A stretch of DNA of 64,000 bases from assembly GCA_037141055.1 (NCBI GenBank), contig JBAXDH010000005.1:1-64000 (forward strand), written 5' to 3'. The position numbers were made by a program, and so were the translations under genes. Every line of letters starts with the position of its first letter. The first letter of the stretch is position 1. This document shows, one piece after another, positions 43,545 through 52,707 of this stretch. Source of the DNA: CAIVAT01 sp037141055. GTDB taxonomy: Bacteria > Bacteroidota > Bacteroidia > Bacteroidales > FEN-979. The notes under the pieces are model-generated. The model was not told where the DNA came from, did not search any database, and saw only the letters and a list, made by a program, of their open reading frames with translations.

Positions 43545-43565
43545 AGACGCGCCATAGGCGCGTCT
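43545..43565. repeat. GC-rich palindrome between bcp and recA
   Basis: AGACGCGCC and GGCGCGTCT form a nine-base perfect stem with the three-base loop ATA. No T-run follows, so termination would not be intrinsic. The sequence resembles a palindromic repeat I recall in other genomes, which suggests a dispersed element; it could still stop or stabilise the bcp transcript. It ends about 30 bases before the recA start codon. Confidence 0.6.
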
Positions 43566-43594
43566 CCACAGCTACAAAAAAGGAGGAAAAAATC

Positions 43595-44599
43595 ATGGCA
43601 ACAGAAGTGAACAAGGAAAAAGTGAAAGCCCTGCAGCTTACACTGGACAAACTGGAGAAGACATACGGTAAAGGTACCATCATGCGGCTTGGCGACAGCG
43701 CCATCGAGGCAGTCGATGTAATCTCCACCGGATCCATCGGGCTCGATGCCGCACTGGGAATTGGCGGTCTGCCAAAGGGCCGTGTAATTGAAATCTATGG
43801 CCCCGAGTCATCGGGGAAAACAACGCTTGCATTGCATGCGATTGCGGAATCGCAGAAAGCCGGCGGCATTGCCGCATTCATTGATGCCGAACACGCCTTT
43901 GACCGGTTTTATGCGCAGAAACTTGGCGTGGATGTCGAGAACCTGCTCGTATCGCAGCCTGACAACGGTGAGCAGGCGCTTGAAATTACTGAAAACCTCA
44001 TCCGTTCCGGGGCCATCGACATCATTGTGATTGACTCGGTTGCCGCCCTTACGCCCAAAAGCGAAATAGAAGGGGAGATGGGCGATTCAAAAATGGGGCT
44101 TCAGGCCCGGCTCATGTCGCAGGCATTGCGAAAACTGACTGCCACTATCAGCAAAACAGCCACCTGCTGCATTTTCATCAATCAGCTCCGCGAGAAGATC
44201 GGCGTAATGTTTGGAAATCCGGAAACCACCACTGGAGGCAATGCGTTGAAATTTTATGCTTCCGTTCGCCTTGACATCAGGCGGCAGACACAGTTAAAAG
44301 AAGGGGATGAAGTGGTTGGTAACCATGTGAAAGTCAAAGTTGTCAAAAACAAGGTAGCGCCGCCATTCCGCAAGGCCGAATTTGATATTATCTTCGGGGA
44401 AGGGATTTCCAAACCCTTTGAAATCATTGACCTGGCAACGGAGTTGAACGTGATTAAAAAAAGCGGCTCATGGTTCAGCTACGGCGATACGAAGCTGGGA
44501 CAGGGCCGGGATGCCGTGAAAAAAATTCTGCAGGATAATCCTGAACTTGCAGACGAACTTGAAGGAAAAATCAGGGCTGTATTGAACACCCATGTGTAA
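43595..44599 (+). CDS. recA: Recombinase RecA
   Basis: This 334-residue recombinase forms filaments on single-stranded DNA, exchanges strands, and can trigger self-cleavage of LexA-type repressors such as the S24 regulator at 51459-52262. It has Walker A GPESSGKTTLA near residue 67, the Walker B strand DIIVIDSVAAL, loop 1 and loop 2 (GNPETTTGGNALKFYAS). Length is typical. GGAGG at 43583-43587 is a good ribosome site. No operator resembling that of the S24 regulator is seen upstream. Confidence 0.98.
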   Translation: MATEVNKEKVKALQLTLDKLEKTYGKGTIMRLGDSAIEAVDVISTGSIGLDAALGIGGLPKGRVIEIYGPESSGKTTLALHAIAESQKAGGIAAFIDAEHAFDRFYAQKLGVDVENLLVSQPDNGEQALEITENLIRSGAIDIIVIDSVAALTPKSEIEGEMGDSKMGLQARLMSQALRKLTATISKTATCCIFINQLREKIGVMFGNPETTTGGNALKFYASVRLDIRRQTQLKEGDEVVGNHVKVKVVKNKVAPPFRKAEFDIIFGEGISKPFEIIDLATELNVIKKSGSWFSYGDTKLGQGRDAVKKILQDNPELADELEGKIRAVLNTHV

Positions 44600-44603
44600 A
44601 CGG

Positions 44604-45629
44604 ATGAAAAACCTGGTCTTTTGTCTTTTGCTTTGCGTAATCGGATTATCTTCCTGCCGGAGCGGCGGGAAGACATCCGGTGATCAAATGCAGGGCGGTG
44701 ATACGACACGAATGAAACTCGAAGTTCTCAATCAGCAGATTGAGAGTGATGTGTCAAACCCCGAACTTTATAACCGGAGAGCCAAATTCTACCTGTTCGA
44801 CCACCAGTTTGACAAAGCCCTGAAGGATGTTCATAAAGCCATTTCAATCAATCCGGGGAATTCGGTTTATTATGTGACGCTTTCCGACATCTACCTGTTG
44901 ATGGGCAAACCCGATGACAGCAGGGATGCACTTAACAAGGCTGTCAGCACAAGCCCGGGCGATACCGAAGCATTGCTAAAATTGTCAAAGCTGTACCTGA
45001 TTGTCAAAGATTACAAGAACTGTTACATCACCGTGAGGAAACTCCTGGAACTGGACAACGGGAATGCTACGGCCTACTTCACCAGGGCCATCGGTTTGCT
45101 TGAGCAGGGCGACACCATTCACGCTGTTGACGATCTGAAACAGGCAGTTGACAAGAACCAGGAATATTACGATGCCTATGTTCAGCTTGGCGAGCTCTAT
45201 GCCGTAAAGAAGGATCCCGTGGCGGAACTGTACCTGAAAAATGCGTTGAAACTGCGCCCGAAAAGCAGGGAGGCGCTTTATATGCTTGGATTGCACTACC
45301 AGGAGACAGGAAAATATCCCCAGGCACTGGCCACCTATCAGATTCTTGCAAAGGCAGATACATCATTCAGGGAGGCTTCCTATAACCAGGGATATATTTA
45401 CCTTGTTTACCTCAAAGATTTCCCGAAGGCGGCTCAGTTTTTCAGCGAGTCGATTCAAAAGGACCCGGGTTATTATGAAGCATATTTCAACCGTGGATAT
45501 GCGTATGAACTTGCAGGAGATTACAAAAAGGCCTATGACGACTACCAGAAGTCATTGAAAATAAAAGTTAACTACGATAAGGCTGTTGAAGGTCTCAACC
45601 GGCTAGACCGGAATCGGAGTAAAAAGTAA
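44604..45629 (+). CDS. TPR-repeat lipoprotein
   Basis: This 341-residue product has a lipoprotein signal with SSC near residue 18, then about eight tetratricopeptide repeats (AISINPGNSVYYVTLSDIY, ALKLRPKSREALYMLGLHY and similar). It is probably anchored to the outer or inner membrane and binds partner proteins. ATG 44604 is preferred; another ATG at 44592 overlaps the recA stop. It follows recA closely but has no evident link with recombination. Confidence 0.85.
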   Translation: MKNLVFCLLLCVIGLSSCRSGGKTSGDQMQGGDTTRMKLEVLNQQIESDVSNPELYNRRAKFYLFDHQFDKALKDVHKAISINPGNSVYYVTLSDIYLLMGKPDDSRDALNKAVSTSPGDTEALLKLSKLYLIVKDYKNCYITVRKLLELDNGNATAYFTRAIGLLEQGDTIHAVDDLKQAVDKNQEYYDAYVQLGELYAVKKDPVAELYLKNALKLRPKSREALYMLGLHYQETGKYPQALATYQILAKADTSFREASYNQGYIYLVYLKDFPKAAQFFSESIQKDPGYYEAYFNRGYAYELAGDYKKAYDDYQKSLKIKVNYDKAVEGLNRLDRNRSKK

Positions 45630-45642
45630 GATTCCTGCCCGT

Positions 45643-46188
45643 TTAAAATACGATGCCGTTCTCTTCCGGGTACTGAATGCAGTGAATTGCCGGCAGTGCA
45701 TTCAGCAGGCGGTAACCATAGCGGGTTTCGAACAGCCGTTTGCATTCGCGGACTGCATTTTCCTTAAAAGACTTCAGCGGGTTCTGGTACAGCAGCAAAA
45801 AGTCTTTCAGATCCTGGTATATATCAGTGTACGACTCGGCCAGGCTTCCTTTTACGGGATCATTGTGACTCTTTTCATGCTGATCAACAAAAAAGAAGTG
45901 GTCGGATTCTCCGAATTTATTGTAGAGCACATTGAACATTGCCTCCCATTGTTCTTCGTTTACGTAATGTTCAACAGCATCCTCATCCTCCACTTCAACG
46001 TCGGGGAGAAGTGCACTTTTTAAATAGATGAGCGGGGAAATTTTCTGCAAAAAATTCAACAGTTCTTCCACCGAATAATTTTCGGCTTTCTCCATGAAAA
46101 GGCAGTATTCATTGGCCAGGGTGAGCATTTCAAGAACCTTGCGTGAATATACAGGGTCATCGCCGGAAGGCAGTTTTTCTTCAGTCAT
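45643..46188 (-). CDS. DUF5063-family protein
   Basis: This 181-residue acidic, helical protein matches the Bacteroidota-specific DUF5063 family: RKVLEMLTLANEYCLFME near the N-terminus and FKENAVRECKRLFETRYGYR near the C-terminus. It has no signal peptide. It follows the phosphomutase gene by seven bases on the same strand. Function is unknown. Confidence 0.75.
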   Translation of the reverse strand: MTEEKLPSGDDPVYSRKVLEMLTLANEYCLFMEKAENYSVEELLNFLQKISPLIYLKSALLPDVEVEDEDAVEHYVNEEQWEAMFNVLYNKFGESDHFFFVDQHEKSHNDPVKGSLAESYTDIYQDLKDFLLLYQNPLKSFKENAVRECKRLFETRYGYRLLNALPAIHCIQYPEENGIVF

Positions 46189-46195
46189 TAATGGC

Positions 46196-47932
46196 TTATT
46201 TTAGCTTCATGGAGGTTATGATCCCTGCGATTTTTTCATCCAGGCGCTTTTCAGTCTGCCCGAATTCATCGATGTTGCGAAGTCTCTCACGCACCCCGAA
46301 ATAGAATTTGATCTTTGGTTCGGTCCCTGAAGGCCGTACGCTGATAATGCTTCCGTCTTCAAGCAAAAATTGCAGGACATTCGATTTTGGAAGATTGATC
46401 GGTGTTTCCAGTCCCGTTTCAACCACCTTTTCTTTTAGCAGCAGGTAATCCTTGATTCGGACTACTTTGGAATTGTTGACCACTACCGGTGGATTTGCCC
46501 GGTAATCGACCATCATTTGCTGGATCTCCTCCGCCCCGGTCTTGCCTTTGCGGGTAACAGAAATCAGGCCTTCCTTGAAGAAACCATACTTTTGGTAAAT
46601 TTCCAGGAGAAGGTCAAACAGCGATTTTCCCGAATCGGCCATCCATGCAGCTGTTTCGGCAATCAGCGCGCAGGCGCTGATTGCATCCTTGTCGCGCACA
46701 AAATCGCCGATCAGGTAACCGTAACTTTCCTCGCCGCCAACGATATAGGTCTTTTTTCCTTCATGCTGCCTGATGACATCCGCAATGAATTTAAACCCGG
46801 TGAGGCACTCGAAATATTCAACGCCAAAGGATTCTGCAATTTCCGATAAAAGTTTGGTCGTTACAATCGTGGAAACAATAAACTCATTCCCCTTCAGTTT
46901 GCCGAGTTCTTTCCACCTGCTGAGGATGTAGTAAAATATCAGTGCGGCGGTCTGGTTACCATTCAGCAGGACCATCTCATTGTTGTGATTTCTTACGGCG
47001 ATACCAACTCGGTCGGCATCCGGGTCGGTGGCCATAACCAGGTCTGCGTGCAACTCCCCGGCAAGCTTTATGGCCATATCGAGCGCATCATGTTCTTCAG
47101 GGTTAGGTGAATGGACGGTTGGGAAGTTACCGTCGGCAATTGCCTGTTCCCTGACCATGTGAATGTTTTCAAAGCCGAACCGTGATAAAATGTCGGGCAC
47201 AAGTTTGCGGCCGCAGCCGTGGAGAGGCGTATAGACAATCTTCAGGTCTTTCTGGCGCCTGATGACATCCGGGGAGAGGGACAGCGCATGAATCCGGTCG
47301 AGATATTCAACGTCGATTTCGGCGCCGATGCTGATGATGTTTGCCTTAACTCCGGCCCATTTTACATCATCGATGGAAGTGATCTTCTGAACTTCCATGA
47401 TGACATTTTCATCATGGGGGGCAATCATCTGGGCGCCATCGTCCCAGTATGCCTTATACCCGTTGTATTCCTTCGGGTTGTGCGAAGCGGTGACCATGAC
47501 TCCGCTCTGGCAGCCGAGTTTTCTTATGGCGAAGGAAAGTTCAGGGGTAGGGCGGAGGTCGTCGAACAGGAAAACCATGAATCCATTCGCCGAAAGCACT
47601 TCAGCTACGATCCGTGCAAAATATTTGCTGTTGTTCCTGCTGTCGTGGGAAATGGCCATTTTTACAGGATTGAGCGCAGGGAACATCTTTTTAAGGTAAT
47701 TGGCAAGTCCCTGGGTGGCCATTCCAACCGTGTACTTATTCATCCTGTTTGTCCCGACTCCCATGATACCCCGAAGGCCGCCGGTGCCGAATTCGAGGTC
47801 GCGGTAAAATGAATCGGTCAGTTCAACAGTGTTTGTCTCCAGTAAGGATTTTACCGCAGTTTTCGTTTCATCATCAAAACTGCCGTTCAGCCAGGTATTT
47901 GCACGGTCTAAAATATGCTTTTCAATCTCCAT
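46196..47932 (-). CDS. Phospho-sugar mutase
   Basis: This 578-residue enzyme of the alpha-D-phosphohexomutase family is the long form found in Bacteroidota and Firmicutes, probably a phosphoglucomutase or phosphomannomutase. It has the phosphoserine loop TASHNPKEYNGYK near residue 147, the Mg site ATDPDADRVGIA, the sugar loop GGEESYGYL and the phosphate loop RPSGTEPKIKFY. It precedes DUF5063 and lies downstream of rfbD, so it could supply sugar-1-phosphate for the nucleotide-sugar genes. Confidence 0.92.
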   Translation of the reverse strand: MEIEKHILDRANTWLNGSFDDETKTAVKSLLETNTVELTDSFYRDLEFGTGGLRGIMGVGTNRMNKYTVGMATQGLANYLKKMFPALNPVKMAISHDSRNNSKYFARIVAEVLSANGFMVFLFDDLRPTPELSFAIRKLGCQSGVMVTASHNPKEYNGYKAYWDDGAQMIAPHDENVIMEVQKITSIDDVKWAGVKANIISIGAEIDVEYLDRIHALSLSPDVIRRQKDLKIVYTPLHGCGRKLVPDILSRFGFENIHMVREQAIADGNFPTVHSPNPEEHDALDMAIKLAGELHADLVMATDPDADRVGIAVRNHNNEMVLLNGNQTAALIFYYILSRWKELGKLKGNEFIVSTIVTTKLLSEIAESFGVEYFECLTGFKFIADVIRQHEGKKTYIVGGEESYGYLIGDFVRDKDAISACALIAETAAWMADSGKSLFDLLLEIYQKYGFFKEGLISVTRKGKTGAEEIQQMMVDYRANPPVVVNNSKVVRIKDYLLLKEKVVETGLETPINLPKSNVLQFLLEDGSIISVRPSGTEPKIKFYFGVRERLRNIDEFGQTEKRLDEKIAGIITSMKLK

Positions 47933-47968
47933 GTCATCAGCTTTTAATCACAAAATAAAAATCGTAAA

Positions 47969-48829
47969 TTATGCTTTCATCCGGGCAAGGCACGCCTGCA
48001 AACTGTCTCTCCAGTATGGAATTTCCAGCTGAAACCGTTGTTTTATCTTTGTCTTGTTGAAAACACTGTAAAATGGCCGTGCTGCCGGCAGTGGGTAGTC
48101 CTTTGTTTCAATGGGGCTGATTTTGCAGTCAATGCCGCTTAATTCAATAATTGCCACTGCAAAATCATACCAGCTTGCAACGCCTTCGTTTGAGTAATGA
48201 AATACCTCCACTCCATCAGATTGCGGCAGGCGTGGCAGTACGTCGAGAATGGCTTTTGCGAGATCACGGGCATAGGTCGGGGAACCTGCCTGGTCGAAAA
48301 CCACATTCAGTTTCCCACGTTCTTTCCCGTATTTCATCATTGTTTTGACAAAATTACTGCCAAACTCCGAGTAAAGCCAGGATGTTCTCAGGATGAAGGC
48401 CCTTTTTGCATATGATTGCACCTGCTGTTCACCGGCATGTTTGCTTTTGGCGTACAGTGAAACAGGATTTGTCGGGTCCTCCTCCGTATAGGGTCTGTAG
48501 CCCTTGCCATTGAATACATAATCCGTGGAAATGTGGACAAGAAAAGAGTTGTATTTTGCCGCCACCCGTGCGAGATTACCGACAGATGTAGCGTTTATCA
48601 GAAAAGCAAGGTTGTCTTCCTGTTCAGCTTTATCGACCGCAGTGTATGCTGCACAATTGATGATTGCGGCAGGTTTTTCCTTCCTGACCATTTCCTCAAT
48701 GTCAGATTCGCTCGTAATATCGAGTTCGGCAATATCGGTAAAAATAAATGTGTAATCCGGATAACCGGCGGCGAGCATTCTCAGTTCATTGCCAAGCTGG
48801 CCATTGGAGCCGGTAACAAGAATTTTCAT
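47969..48829 (-). CDS. rfbD: dTDP-4-dehydrorhamnose reductase
   Basis: This 286-residue short-chain dehydrogenase makes dTDP-L-rhamnose from the 4-keto sugar. It has the NAD(P) site TGSNGQLGNEL, the catalytic STDYVFNG and YAKSKHAGE (YxxxK) and the segment ILRTSWLY. The other dTDP-rhamnose genes are not here. It follows the UDP-sugar genes in the same direction, so it belongs to a surface-polysaccharide set. Confidence 0.92.
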   Translation of the reverse strand: MKILVTGSNGQLGNELRMLAAGYPDYTFIFTDIAELDITSESDIEEMVRKEKPAAIINCAAYTAVDKAEQEDNLAFLINATSVGNLARVAAKYNSFLVHISTDYVFNGKGYRPYTEEDPTNPVSLYAKSKHAGEQQVQSYAKRAFILRTSWLYSEFGSNFVKTMMKYGKERGKLNVVFDQAGSPTYARDLAKAILDVLPRLPQSDGVEVFHYSNEGVASWYDFAVAIIELSGIDCKISPIETKDYPLPAARPFYSVFNKTKIKQRFQLEIPYWRDSLQACLARMKA

Positions 48830-48850
48830 ACGTGGTGGAATATGTATTGA

Positions 48851-49789
48851 TCAGATGACTGACTTGAAGTATTCAATGGTTTTGACCAGTCCTTCATCCA
48901 GCATGATTTTTGGTTCCCAACCAAGCTCTTTCTTTGCGAGCGAAATGTTAGGCTGCCGCTGTGTTGGATCATCCGCGGGAAGCGGCATATGTATTATTTT
49001 AGAATTCGAGCCGGTCAGCTTAATTACTTTCTCTGCGAGTTCGAGCATGGTGAACTCATTCGGATTCCCGATGTTTACCGGACCGGTGAAATCTTCCCTT
49101 GAGTTCATCAGTCGGATCATCCCTTCCAGAAGATCGTCGACATAACAGAAACTTCTCGACTGTGATCCGTCGCCATACATGGTGATATCCTGGCCCTTCA
49201 AAGCCTGGACAATAAAGTTAGAAACAACGCGGCCATCGTTGGGATGCATCCGGGGACCGTAAGTGTTGAAAATTCGCATAATCTTTATGCGAACATTATT
49301 TTGCTGGTGATAGTTTACAAAAAGTGTTTCGGCAATGCGCTTCCCTTCATCGTAGCACGACCTGATCCCGATCGGGTTTACATGACCCCAGTAGGATTCA
49401 ACCTGCGGATGCACTTCCGGATCACCGTAAACCTCGCTTGTGGAGGCCTGCAGGATGCGTGCTTTGATGCGCTTTGCAAGCCCGAGCATGTTGATGGCCC
49501 CCATCACCGATGTTTTCACTGTTTTAATGGCATTGTACTGGTAGTGGATGGGTGATGCCGGGCATGCAAGATTGTAAATCTCATCAACTTCGATAAAGAA
49601 AGGCATGGTTACATCGTGGCGTATCAGTTCGAAATAAGGATTGCTCAGCAAGTGAACCACGTTTTTTTTCTGGCCTGTGAAATAGTTGTCAAGGCATACG
49701 ACTTCATTCCCTTCCCGAAGCAATCGTTCACAGAGATGCGATCCGAGAAAACCCGCACCGCCGGTAACTAAAATTTTTTTCTTTATCAT
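48851..49789 (-). CDS. UDP-glucuronate decarboxylase-type epimerase/dehydratase
   Basis: This 312-residue extended short-chain dehydrogenase resembles UDP-xylose synthase: NAD site VTGGAGFLGSHLCERLL, a diagnostic SP-IHYQYN segment, catalytic serine and threonine in STSEVYGDPEVHPQ, and YDEGKRIAE (YxxxK). It would turn UDP-glucuronate into UDP-xylose or a related sugar. The UDP-glucose dehydrogenase next to it (114 bases upstream) would supply UDP-glucuronate, which supports this. Confidence 0.9.
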   Translation of the reverse strand: MIKKKILVTGGAGFLGSHLCERLLREGNEVVCLDNYFTGQKKNVVHLLSNPYFELIRHDVTMPFFIEVDEIYNLACPASPIHYQYNAIKTVKTSVMGAINMLGLAKRIKARILQASTSEVYGDPEVHPQVESYWGHVNPIGIRSCYDEGKRIAETLFVNYHQQNNVRIKIMRIFNTYGPRMHPNDGRVVSNFIVQALKGQDITMYGDGSQSRSFCYVDDLLEGMIRLMNSREDFTGPVNIGNPNEFTMLELAEKVIKLTGSNSKIIHMPLPADDPTQRQPNISLAKKELGWEPKIMLDEGLVKTIEYFKSVI

Positions 49790-49903
49790 GGTTCCCGGTT
49801 TATAAATTTACCTCGAAGGCACCAGGATGCAATTTTCGATGATCATTTATTTCATCATTGCGTCTTCTCGGCTTCGCGGCGATTAAAAGTCTGTGAACAG
49901 CAA

Positions 49904-51229
49904 CTATTTTGTTGTATCGACCCCGATGCAGTAATAGGCGAACCCTTTACGTTTCATTTCAGCGATCTCGTATATATTCCTGCCGTCAAAGATAACATGG
50001 CCTTTCAGCAGTTTCTTGATGATGTTGAAATTGGGAAATTTGAATTCGGGCCATTCAGTCACCAGCATCAGGCAGTCTGCATCAATCAGTGCATCGTACT
50101 GGTCGGGAGCATAGTAAATTTTCTCTCCGAGGATGCGCTGGGTTTCATGAATGGCGACCGGGTCGTATGCTTTAACTTTCACACCGGCATCAAGCAGTTT
50201 TTTGATGATGACGAGCGATGGTGCTTCCCGCATGTCGTCGGTTTGCGGCTTAAATGAGAGTCCCCAAATTGCGACTGTCTTGCCTGCAAGGTCTCCGCCA
50301 AAATGCCTTACCATTTTATTGAAAAGTACCGATTTCTGATCGTCGTTTACCGCTTCAACGGCTTTCAGCACCCGCAGGCTGTATTTGTAATCTTCCGCAG
50401 TGTGAATCAATGCTTTAACATCTTTAGGAAAACAAGAGCCACCGTATCCGACACCCGGATAGATGAATTTGTTGCCGATGCGCGAATCTGATCCGATTCC
50501 TTTTCTCACCATGTTGATGTCGGCACCTACAATTTCACACAGGTTGGCGACATCGTTCATGAAACTGATTTTGGTGGCAAGCATTGAATTTGCTGCATAT
50601 TTCGTCATTTCCGCGGATGTAATGTCCATGAAAATGATCGGATGCCCGTTTAACGTGAACGGACGGTAGAGTTCTTTCATCAGTTCCTCTGCGCGGGGGG
50701 AATCGCAACCGACAACGATACGGTCGGGTTTCAGGAAATCATCGATTGCAGCTCCTTCTTTGAGAAATTCGGGATTGGAGGCTACGTCGAACTCAATGCT
50801 CACGCCACGCTTATCCAACTCATCCTGAACTGCCTTCCTTACTTTTTCGGCCGTTCCGACAGGTACCGTGCTTTTTGTGACGATCAGCAGGTAATTTTTC
50901 ATGTTTTTACCGCAATCGCGTGCCACGCTGAGAACATACTGAAGGTCCGCGCTTCCGTCTTCATCCGGCGGAGTGCCGACAGCGCTGAAAATCACCTCAC
51001 AATCATCGAGCGCCTCAGCGATGTTTGTCGTGAACCGTATACGGTCTTTTTTCATATTCCTGTGAACCATGTCTTCAAGTCCGGGTTCATATATAGGAAT
51101 AATGCCTTTTTTCAGATTTTCAATTTTTTTCTGGTCGATGTCAACACAGGTGACTTCGATCCCAACTTCTGCAAAACAAGTACCGGTGACTAATCCAACG
51201 TACCCGGATCCTACAATTGCAACTTTCAT
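49904..51229 (-). CDS. ugd: UDP-glucose 6-dehydrogenase
   Basis: This 441-residue enzyme oxidises UDP-glucose to UDP-glucuronate. It has the N-terminal NAD site VAIVGSGYVGLVTGTCFAE, the catalytic cysteine in GYGGSCFPKDVKAL, the helix TSAEMTKYAANSMLATKISF, and the C-terminal substrate domain (WGLSFKPQTDDMREAPS). Complete. Together with the decarboxylase and rfbD it forms a nucleotide-sugar set for the cell envelope. Confidence 0.96.
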   Translation of the reverse strand: MKVAIVGSGYVGLVTGTCFAEVGIEVTCVDIDQKKIENLKKGIIPIYEPGLEDMVHRNMKKDRIRFTTNIAEALDDCEVIFSAVGTPPDEDGSADLQYVLSVARDCGKNMKNYLLIVTKSTVPVGTAEKVRKAVQDELDKRGVSIEFDVASNPEFLKEGAAIDDFLKPDRIVVGCDSPRAEELMKELYRPFTLNGHPIIFMDITSAEMTKYAANSMLATKISFMNDVANLCEIVGADINMVRKGIGSDSRIGNKFIYPGVGYGGSCFPKDVKALIHTAEDYKYSLRVLKAVEAVNDDQKSVLFNKMVRHFGGDLAGKTVAIWGLSFKPQTDDMREAPSLVIIKKLLDAGVKVKAYDPVAIHETQRILGEKIYYAPDQYDALIDADCLMLVTEWPEFKFPNFNIIKKLLKGHVIFDGRNIYEIAEMKRKGFAYYCIGVDTTK

Positions 51230-51264
51230 GGTGTTGTGTTTTTTGAGTGTTGTAAACGATTGAA

Positions 51265-51272
51265 CAAATATA
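51265..51272 (-). promoter_or_regulatory. Candidate -7 box for ugd
   Basis: TATATTTG on the minus strand lies 35 bases before the ugd start. The region is very A/T-rich, so the match is weak evidence. Confidence 0.35.
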
Positions 51273-51458
51273 TTAATTATATAGCAAGGCTAAAGCGTTT
51301 TTCTTTAATTGCATGATATTTCACACAAAGAAAACCTAATTCTTTCGTTTTTTTTATCTGAGGGGGAGTTGGAAATCCTTACCGGAATACATCTGATTTT
51401 CGCGTAGATGGTTGCCTTGCAAAAACGGCGGAGAATGTTGGTTTTTGTGATTCTTCAA

Positions 51459-52262
51459 TCAGATATTCAGCCGTATTTGAATTGCCTGGATGTCATTGCG
51501 CAGTTGTTTAACGGTTTCCACAAGGTGGTAATTCTCCGAATTGACATTTTCAGGTATTGTCGGGCTGATATAATGAACAAATTGCCATATTTCGCGGATA
51601 TCCTGGATGTTGATCTCATACGGATCATAGAGCGGGTTCAGTGAATGCAGCACCAGTTTACCCTCTGTTTTGATCCTGTTTTCAATCACTTTGAACACAA
51701 TGCCATCTTCAGAGGTCAGGATGATGTATGCATCACGGTCGCGAAGCGTTGACCAGTCCTGGATGAAAACGCCCGTAACCCATGATCCATGGGGAATGGG
51801 CAGCATCGAATCACCGTTTACCTGGAAGGTTCTGTATTTTTTCTGCCGGGATAAAAATGGCAGCCGGAAGGTTGGCAGGATGCTGATGTATTCAGGATCT
51901 GCAAATCCCCCGGTATACCCGGCTTTTGCCTTTTCCGAAACGAGTTCGATGTTGTCTTCATTGTCTGAGCCTACCGTCGTGGTGAGGATGCGAAGGTTTG
52001 AACCCTTGATGAAGACATCGTAGCCCCTTTCGAGTTGCCGGAACTGACTTTCCGGAATTTTAGCCAGGTCGACCCTTATGAGCGTATCGATGGCGACATT
52101 GTAGTATTTGGAGAAAGCAATCAGGGCATCAAATCCCGGCTGAGCGATGTTATTCTCATAGCCGCTCAGGGTGGAACGCTTCATGTTCAGTGAAACGGCG
52201 ACATCGTCCTGGGTGCGTCCGCGCCGTTTTCGTAAAAATTTTATGTTGCTGCTGAAAAACAT
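51459..52262 (-). CDS. LexA-like XRE/S24 self-cleaving regulator
   Basis: This 267-residue repressor has an N-terminal Cro/CI helix-turn-helix (residues 6-60, FLRKRRGRTQDDVAVSLNM) and a C-terminal S24 peptidase domain. The likely cleavage site A114-G115 (KAKAGYTGGF), the serine nucleophile S152 (NGDSMLP) and the general-base lysine K191 are all present, so it should cleave itself, probably when RecA filaments form. It faces dinB and a DnaE-like gene. A 32-base element at 52286-52317, repeated before dnaE, probably is its operator. A C-terminal leucine-rich coil follows the peptidase domain. Confidence 0.87.
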   Translation of the reverse strand: MFFSSNIKFLRKRRGRTQDDVAVSLNMKRSTLSGYENNIAQPGFDALIAFSKYYNVAIDTLIRVDLAKIPESQFRQLERGYDVFIKGSNLRILTTTVGSDNEDNIELVSEKAKAGYTGGFADPEYISILPTFRLPFLSRQKKYRTFQVNGDSMLPIPHGSWVTGVFIQDWSTLRDRDAYIILTSEDGIVFKVIENRIKTEGKLVLHSLNPLYDPYEINIQDIREIWQFVHYISPTIPENVNSENYHLVETVKQLRNDIQAIQIRLNI

Positions 52263-52285
52263 TTTTTTTGCGTTTTGAAAAATAA

Positions 52286-52317
52286 TGATTATATTATCGT
52301 CGGAGAAATGATTAGAA
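52286..52317. promoter_or_regulatory. Shared 32-base element, copy upstream of the S24 regulator
   Basis: TGATTATATT, a 10-base mid-part containing GTCG, and AATGATTAGAA match 55786-55817 with 26 of 32 positions identical. It lies 24-55 bases upstream of the regulator start, just after the -7 box at 52324-52331, a usual place for a repressor to bind. It is probably an operator; binding has not been shown. Confidence 0.65.
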
Positions 52318-52323
52318 ACATGG

Positions 52324-52331
52324 CAAATATA
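52324..52331 (-). promoter_or_regulatory. Candidate -7 box for the S24 regulator gene
   Basis: TATATTTG on the minus strand would start transcription near 52318, so the 32-base element would cover the first transcribed bases. Confidence 0.4.
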
Positions 52332-52435
52332 ATAAAAACAATCACCAGAATGCCGGAATGACGAAATTGTTGATAAAAATTGCCTGTTTGTGATATTACC
52401 TTTTGGTCCTGAGTCGGATTAAGCAGGAAATGAAT

Positions 52436-52681
52436 ATGAAAAACGCGACTGAAATAAGGGAGGAGATCATTTCGCAGATTTATGTTATCCGTGGAAGGAA
52501 GGTGATGCTCGACAATGATCTGGCGAGGATTTACGGAGTGACGACAGCAAGGCTAAATCAACAGGTCAGAAGAAATATAGATCGTTTTCCGGCAGACTTT
52601 ATGTTTGAACTTTCCCTGGAGGAGTATCGGAACTTGATGTTGCAAATTGCAACATCAAGTTCGCAAACCATTGATAACTAG
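52436..52681 (+). pseudogene. Truncated ORF6N-domain gene
   Basis: The 81 residues match the front half of ORF6N proteins, found in phage and mobile regions: ISQIYVIRGRKVMLDNDLA, RLNQQVRRNIDRFPADFMF. Relatives continue past the LQIATSS region for 100 or more residues, but here the frame ends after SQTIDN. It is therefore a remnant. ATG 52436 has AGCAGGA upstream at the right distance. Its 3' end holds a 31-base palindrome and leads straight into dinB. Confidence 0.65.
52631..52661. repeat. Perfect 31-base palindrome upstream of dinB
   Basis: AACTTGATGTTGCAA, one A, then TTGCAACATCAAGTT: 15-base arms without mismatch. It lies in the 3' end of the ORF6N remnant and ends 17 bases before the TAGTTTTG box of dinB, so it covers the -33 region. 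It could be a regulator site, or a scar of the event that cut the gene. Confidence 0.7.
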
Positions 52682-52686
52682 TTTTG
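52679..52686 (+). promoter_or_regulatory. Candidate -7 box for dinB
   Basis: TAGTTTTG fits TAnnTTTG and lies 21 bases before the ATG at 52708. It would make dinB independent of the ORF6N fragment upstream. Confidence 0.45.
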
Positions 52687-52707
52687 TTGCGTTACTCTTC
52701 TTAATAT

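Noticed and set aside
43595..44599. Damage-type operator upstream of recA
   Set aside because: The 32-base element of the S24 regulator is not seen in the 53 bases before recA or in the bcp gene end.
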